Shown: positions 6,525 through 9,794 of the stretch, in pieces
Layout: every line of letters starts with the position of its first letter
How positions within the stretch are numbered: the stretch's first letter is position 1
Assembly: GCA_003660865.1 (NCBI GenBank)
Contig: QMVA01000033.1
Coordinates: 1-9,794 of the forward strand
DNA length: 9,794 bases
Source: Candidatus Nanohalarchaeota archaeon
Lineage (GTDB): Archaea; EX4484-52; B79-G9
Direction of reading: 5' to 3'
Position numbers and translations under genes: made by a program
Notes under the pieces: generated by a model
Seen by the model: only the letters and a program-made list of their open reading frames with translations
Databases searched by the model: none
What the model was told of the DNA's origin: nothing

Positions 6525-8495
6525 TTACTCCCTGATTTGAGCTATTATTTCACGCATTCCTTTTGTCGATGGGTTTTTTGTTGTGTGGTCTGCGAGTTTT
6601 TTTAGTTTTTCTGTTGCGTTTGAGAGGGCGATTTTGATGCCGGGGTTCATGAACATGCTGACGTCGTTTTCGCCGTCGCCGATTACGATGGTTTTGTCCA
6701 TGTCTATGTTCAGGTATCTCATTGCAATTCTTAAGCCTACGCCTTTGTCGACGCCTAGTGGCAGAATCATTATTTCATTAACGTTTTTGATGAAGCTTAC
6801 TTTTTCTGCTAGTTTGCCTAGTTTTTCTTTTATGAGTTCTTCGTCTTCTGCTTTTGAGCTTGTTATTACTTTGCCGATTGTTGTGCCGGGGAGGTTGAGG
6901 TTTCTTATTATTTTCTTTGCTCTTGTCATGTAGTATGTGTTTATTGTGATTGTCTTTTTTGTTTCTGGGAAGTAGATTACTGCGCCGTTTTCTGCAACTA
7001 CGCAACGCCATCCTTTGAATTTTTGGCACATTTTTTTTATGTAGTAGATGTTTCTCCCTGTTGCAAGTATCAGGTCGATGTTGAGTTTTTTTAGGCTTTT
7101 CAGGAGGTCAAGGTCAAGGTCGGCAGGGTCAAAATGTATTTTGGGGGGTTTGTCTGTGATGGTTCTGTCGAAGTCTGTTATTATTGATTGGATTTTTGTT
7201 GTGTCGATGTGCTCTATGTGGTGCAGTTCGTCTTTTTCCTGTTTTACTTTATTGTAGAGCATGAGGTGTTTTTCTATGCCTCTTTCGAGTTTGAAGTTTT
7301 TTTCTACTGTTTCGAGTGAGTTTTGGGACATTTTTTTTTGCAGGGTTTTGTCTTTCAGGATTTTTGTTATGCGATCGGCGGTTGTATCTATGTCTTTTAC
7401 GTCAACTAAGTAGCCGTTTATGTTGTCTTTTATCTGTATGGGGATTCCACCGACTTTTGTGCCTATTACGGGTTTGCCACATGCCATGGCTTCTGTTATC
7501 GAGAGACCGAAGCCTTCGTTTTTTGAGCATAGGGCGACGAGGTCTGCGGTGTTGTAGAGGTTGAGGAGGCTCTGGGTGTCTATGTTGCCTGTGAAGATTA
7601 TGTCGTTTTCAAGGTTCTGGTTTTTTATTAGTTTTAGTATTTGTTTTTTTATCTGTTCCCTGTCTTTTGATAGTTTGTTGCTCATTGAGTCGCTTCCGAC
7701 GAAGATTAGTTTTGCGGTCGGAACTTGTTTTTTTATTTTTGACAGGGCACGGATCAGCTGCTTATGACCGGATTTGGGGTCTATTCTCTGGACGCATAGT
7801 ATTGTTTTTGAGTTTTTCGGGATATTGTATTTTTCAAGAACTGCGGCTTTGTTTGTGTCTATGGGCTGGAAGAAGCGGGTGTCTGTTATTGGGTAGATGA
7901 GTTCTGCTTTTTCTTTGTTGAGACCTGCTTTTATGGCGGCATCTATGTATTCGGGTGATGAGAAGACTACTTTGTCGTATTCGTTGAGGTGTTTGATGAG
8001 GAAGTCTCTTAGTTGTTTTGACATGTTACTGATGAAGGGGATGTGCCATGTGATGATTAGGGGGGTTCCGCGGGGGACGTATTTGTAGGTGAAGAGGAGC
8101 TGGAAGTCGTGGATGTGGACGATGTCTGCTGGGGCGTGTTTCAGGAGGTTTTCGAGTTCTTTGCCGAAGTATTCGTTTACGATGTTGAATTCTTCGTAGC
8201 CGTCCATCTGGCTGTATGGTTTTGTGAAGGTTTTTGTGTTGTAGTGGCATTCTTTGTAGACGGATTCTTTGAATTTGCTGTAGCCTTGCATTACTTTTTG
8301 GTCTATCGGCTCTTTTGGGACTCGGTGGATTTCGATGCCTTTTATCTCGCCTTCGTTGGGCTCGCCGCTTAGGCGCAGGTGGACTTCGACGACTTCGTTG
8401 CCTTTTTCTACCATTTCTTTTTCAAGATTGAGAAGGGCTGTTGATACACCACCTATGTATGGGTAGAATGACTGGCTTGCGTAGTATATTTTCAT
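6525..8495 (-). CDS. Fusion of a GT4 glycosyltransferase and a HAD phosphatase (C2B-cap type)
   Basis: The 656-residue protein joins two enzymes. Residues 1 to about 415 are a GT-B fold GT4 glycosyltransferase: the glycine-rich loop YPYIGGVS (11-18), IVHIHDFQ (125-132), and the nucleotide-sugar motif EGFGLSITEAMACGKPVIGT (327-346) with E327 and E335. After a linker, residues about 437-656 form a HAD phosphatase with all four motifs: DFDRTITD (441-448, nucleophile D441, acid/base D443), LATGR (477-481), the motif III lysine in GVDKG (581-585) and GDGENDVSM (607-615). The cap between motifs II and III fits the type found in sucrose-phosphate, mannosylphosphoglycerate and archaeal phosphoglycolate phosphatases. 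By analogy with two-domain sucrose-phosphate synthases, it may make a phosphorylated glycoside and then dephosphorylate it; donor and acceptor are unknown. No signal peptide or membrane segment is seen, so a cytosolic soluble product is likelier than a surface glycan. It is the first gene of an operon with GH15. Confidence 0.92.
   Translation of the reverse strand: MKIYYASQSFYPYIGGVSTALLNLEKEMVEKGNEVVEVHLRLSGEPNEGEIKGIEIHRVPKEPIDQKVMQGYSKFKESVYKECHYNTKTFTKPYSQMDGYEEFNIVNEYFGKELENLLKHAPADIVHIHDFQLLFTYKYVPRGTPLIITWHIPFISNMSKQLRDFLIKHLNEYDKVVFSSPEYIDAAIKAGLNKEKAELIYPITDTRFFQPIDTNKAAVLEKYNIPKNSKTILCVQRIDPKSGHKQLIRALSKIKKQVPTAKLIFVGSDSMSNKLSKDREQIKKQILKLIKNQNLENDIIFTGNIDTQSLLNLYNTADLVALCSKNEGFGLSITEAMACGKPVIGTKVGGIPIQIKDNINGYLVDVKDIDTTADRITKILKDKTLQKKMSQNSLETVEKNFKLERGIEKHLMLYNKVKQEKDELHHIEHIDTTKIQSIITDFDRTITDKPPKIHFDPADLDLDLLKSLKKLNIDLILATGRNIYYIKKMCQKFKGWRCVVAENGAVIYFPETKKTITINTYYMTRAKKIIRNLNLPGTTIGKVITSSKAEDEELIKEKLGKLAEKVSFIKNVNEIMILPLGVDKGVGLRIAMRYLNIDMDKTIVIGDGENDVSMFMNPGIKIALSNATEKLKKLADHTTKNPSTKGMREIIAQIRE
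6528..6532 (-). promoter_or_regulatory. Shine-Dalgarno of the GH15 gene, inside the end of the upstream gene
   Basis: The minus strand reads GGGAG, then four bases (TAAC), then the ATG at 6523. The site sits in the last codons of the glycosyltransferase-HAD gene and supports coupled translation within a two-gene mRNA. The spacing is shorter than usual. Confidence 0.5.
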
Positions 8496-8520
8496 GGTCT
8501 CAGATCGTTTTATGCTGTAG

Positions 8521-8535
8521 GTATATATTCGTTGC
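8521..8535 (-). promoter_or_regulatory. Archaeal TATA box of the glycosyltransferase-GH15 operon
   Basis: On the minus strand this reads GGCAACGAATATATAC. The core ATATATA is centred about 30 bases before the ATG at 8495, with a purine-rich element just upstream in the position of BRE. Transcription would begin about four bases before the ATG, giving an almost leaderless mRNA, and no Shine-Dalgarno is present. Promoter function is inferred from position and composition. Confidence 0.6.
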
Positions 8536-8605
8536 CTGATTTAAATGTCTATCTGCCTGATTGAATTTGGGCCTGAAAACGTCATGAGAACTCAAACATG
8601 CCTGA
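8533..8605 (-). repeat. Four TCAGGC repeats upstream of the glycosyltransferase promoter
   Basis: Read on the minus strand, TCAGGC occurs at 8534-8539, 8555-8560, 8571-8576 and 8600-8605. The two copies nearest the TATA box share the longer unit AATCAGGCA (8533-8541 and 8554-8562) and are exactly 21 bp apart, two turns of B-DNA, so a protein could bind both on one face. Their place directly upstream of BRE/TATA is where archaeal activators often bind. No family can be named, and TCAGGC also occurs in nearby coding sequence, so chance is not excluded. Confidence 0.35.
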
Positions 8606-8655
8606 AGAGTCTGGCTTTTTAGGGGATGTGGGGTAAATCCGCGCATGGGGTTTGA

Positions 8656-9084
8656 TTATTGATTTAAGTAAGTATTACAATGCCTGAAGAATGTTTTTGC
8701 ATTTTCCAATGATTTATTTGCCGGCTCAATATTTGCCTGAGCTATTGTGTTATAAGTAAAATCCCCTCGTTTCTTTTTTTCTGCTTTAAATATTTCCAGC
8801 AGGCTTTCAGCCCTGACTATCATCTTTTTGTATATTAAAAATAATTTTGTGTCTAAAATTCCTGTGTCAATAAATTGCTCTCTGAAAGCATTTAATGTTT
8901 TTTTGTGGACTTCTGGTGCTTTTGTATCTATTCTTTTTGTCAAAAGCATAGCTTTTGCACAATAAAATATGGAATAATAACAATGACTTATCACTCCACT
9001 ATAGAATGTCTCATCTTCAGGAATGTCAAATTCGTGCAGGATTTTGCTATTTGATGACTCTAAAAGCACGATTGCCATATTCAT
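8656..9084 (-). CDS. HEPN domain protein (probable toxin or RNase partner of the adjacent nucleotidyltransferase), 5' end frameshifted
   Basis: HEPN proteins are small helical proteins that often act as RNases controlled by a neighbouring minimal nucleotidyltransferase. The open frame encodes 142 residues. The core is typical: TFYSGVISHCYYSIFYCAKA (26-45) is the long central helix, KAPEVHKKTLNAF (55-67) follows, and KKRGDFTYNTIAQAN (104-118) holds an R-x4-Y motif (R106, Y111) at the usual active-site place. The histidine of the classic R-x4-6-H motif is absent, so RNase activity is uncertain. The ATG at 9084 leaves the protein short: the codons just upstream in the same frame read RARTE, which continues the first HEPN helix, and a further MDSKVELYIK lies in another frame. 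With one extra A in the run at 9099-9102 the gene would run from 9128 and give 157 residues. As it stands, translation probably restarts at the ATGA overlap. The gene is AT-rich (18 G/C in the 60 bases from 8941). Confidence 0.85.
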   Translation of the reverse strand: MNMAIVLLESSNSKILHEFDIPEDETFYSGVISHCYYSIFYCAKAMLLTKRIDTKAPEVHKKTLNAFREQFIDTGILDTKLFLIYKKMIVRAESLLEIFKAEKKKRGDFTYNTIAQANIEPANKSLENAKTFFRHCNTYLNQ

Positions 9085-9128
9085 TTCTGTTCTGGCTCTT
9101 TTATGTATAATTCAACTTTTGAATCCAT
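9081..9128 (-). pseudogene. Out-of-frame 5' segment of the HEPN gene (15-codon frame)
   Basis: The ATG at 9128 follows a good Shine-Dalgarno and opens MDSKVELYIKEPEQK, then TGA. Its first ten residues look like a normal archaeal HEPN N-terminus and join smoothly to RARTEMNMAIVLLES of the downstream frame if one A is added to the four-A run at 9099-9102. As given, the frame ends at a TGA that overlaps the internal HEPN ATG (ATGA, 9081-9084). It overlaps the last codons of the nucleotidyltransferase gene by 17 bases, the usual arrangement for coupled pairs. It could be a broken start, a sequencing error, or a leader peptide permitting restart. Confidence 0.65.
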
Positions 9129-9777
9129 TTTGAAGACTCCTTAATAGTATTTTGTAATAAGCAGTTATTCCGTGTATTATTATGTGATTTTTTGCACATT
9201 CTTTTCCATAATTGAATTCTTTGTTTATTAGCATTTCGTAGAATTCATCTTCTGTAAATACAAAGCCATGTACTTCAGGGATTGTTAATTCTCCTTCTTT
9301 TAAAGCTATTTCGTATGGTTTTTTATTCATCTGGTTAGATATTATTATTGCTATGTCTAAATCTGATGATTTTGTTTGCTTATTTTTAGCATAACTTCCG
9401 GTAACTAATAGAGTATAGAACGAATCTTTTATTTTATCCTGTATCTGTTGTATTACTTTGATTGGTATTTGGGTGTTTCTTTCTTTTAATGAAATCTCTG
9501 CTAATGTGAAGTTGTCTAAGTCTTTAGTGTTTTCATTGATTTTGTAGATGTTTGTGTTTCCGCGCATTTCTTTTTTTAAGATGCTTTTTGAAAACTTCTC
9601 TAAAGCCTCATATACATAATGGTGGGATTTGTTTTTTGTTATGGTTTTTATCTCTGATAAAGTAAAATCTTTCCATGGTTCTTTTATGAATGGTATGAGT
9701 AAGGCTATCTCCTTCTTTAACTGTCCGGTATTTTGGATAGTTCTGTCCATTTTATTGGTTTTAGTTGTTTTTTGCAT
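9112..9777 (-). CDS. Winged-helix plus minimal nucleotidyltransferase protein (partner of HEPN)
   Basis: The 221-residue protein has a probable winged-helix DNA-binding region (about 20-85, FTLSEIKTITKNKSHHYVYE then the wing-like RGNTNIYKI) followed by a minimal nucleotidyltransferase domain. The catalytic signature is VTGSYAKNKQTKSSDLDIAI (125-144): G127-S128, then D139 and D141. A third acidic residue is not obvious; the strand PEVHGFVFT (167-175) is where it would be expected. In known HEPN/MNT pairs the nucleotidyltransferase neutralises its HEPN partner, in one studied case by adenylylating a tyrosine; the same role is inferred here. The winged helix suggests self-regulation of the operon. 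Its stop overlaps the Shine-Dalgarno-led HEPN start at 9128. The start could be 9777 or M10 at 9750: a TATA-like ATTAAAAAT (9776-9784) lies about 30 bases before 9750, matching the leaderless pattern elsewhere, and the first nine residues (MQKTTKTNK) look non-conserved. Confidence 0.88.
   Translation of the reverse strand: MQKTTKTNKMDRTIQNTGQLKKEIALLIPFIKEPWKDFTLSEIKTITKNKSHHYVYEALEKFSKSILKKEMRGNTNIYKINENTKDLDNFTLAEISLKERNTQIPIKVIQQIQDKIKDSFYTLLVTGSYAKNKQTKSSDLDIAIIISNQMNKKPYEIALKEGELTIPEVHGFVFTEDEFYEMLINKEFNYGKECAKNHIIIHGITAYYKILLRSLQNGFKS
9137..9142 (-). promoter_or_regulatory. Shine-Dalgarno (AAGGAG) deciding the original HEPN start
   Basis: The minus strand reads AAGGAG, eight bases before the ATG at 9128. 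No comparable site precedes the ATG at 9084. This is the main reason to place the original HEPN start at 9128 and to see the present reading frame as shifted. Confidence 0.65.
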
Positions 9778-9794
9778 TTTTAATCATCTATTGT

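Noticed and set aside
8598..8636. Small plus-strand frame MPEESGFLGDVG in the intergenic region
   Set aside because: Twelve codons, no Shine-Dalgarno, no TATA box at the right distance; the sequence is better explained as upstream DNA of the minus-strand operon.
8598..8690. Eleven-base direct repeat ATGCCTGAAGA at 8598-8608 and 8680-8690 as an attachment site
   Set aside because: The second copy lies in the HEPN coding end, there is no integrase or tRNA, and the segment between is only about 70 bases.
1..9794. CRISPR arrays, tRNA or rRNA genes, insertion sequences
   Set aside because: I looked for regularly spaced repeats, cloverleaf-like segments, transposase motifs and terminal inverted repeats and saw none.

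Overview
The window looks like a piece of an archaeal genome, probably a mesophilic lineage of the DPANN/Woesearchaeota type. The placement is inferred from gene content and promoter style, not from a marker gene. The first genes of transcription units carry an A/T-rich box 26-30 nt upstream of their ATG and no ribosome binding site (uvrA, the 3156 gene, the glycosyltransferase gene and possibly the nucleotidyltransferase gene). That is the geometry of archaeal TATA boxes driving leaderless mRNAs. Genes inside operons (the GH15 gene and the HEPN gene) instead have Shine-Dalgarno sequences. The HEPN/nucleotidyltransferase pair, the GT4-HAD fusion and the GH15 enzyme are also of kinds common in archaea.

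Layout. At 2-118 (+) is the last 38 codons of an unidentified gene entering from the left. At 145-2985 (-) is a full-length bacterial-type uvrA, the damage sensor of nucleotide excision repair. At 3156-4715 (+), divergent from uvrA, is an orphan AT-rich gene for a protein of about 519 residues that I do not recognise; its N-terminus resembles an ADP-ribosyltransferase-like fold and it is the best candidate here for something undescribed. Its stop codon overlaps that of the next gene. At 4712-6523 (-) is a GH15 glucoamylase/trehalase-type glycoside hydrolase. It is read just behind a 656-residue fusion of a GT4 glycosyltransferase and a HAD phosphatase (6525-8495, -). These two form a sugar operon that could make and break a soluble glucoside such as trehalose. 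The intergenic stretch 8496-8655 holds the promoter of that operon and four copies of TCAGGC. At 8656-9777 (-) is a nucleotidyltransferase/HEPN pair of the toxin-antitoxin type.

The most concrete anomaly is at the start of the HEPN gene. A strong Shine-Dalgarno and ATG at 9128 open a 15-codon frame whose first ten residues are the natural beginning of the HEPN protein, but one A appears to be missing from an A run at 9099-9102, so the frame breaks. HEPN translation can still resume at an ATGA stop-start overlap at 9081-9084. This could be a mutation, a sequencing error, or a switchable or programmed frameshift.

Base composition is uneven. uvrA and the sugar operon are moderately GC-rich, while the 3156 gene and the HEPN/nucleotidyltransferase pair are clearly AT-richer, consistent with these being accessory genes set among older chromosomal ones.
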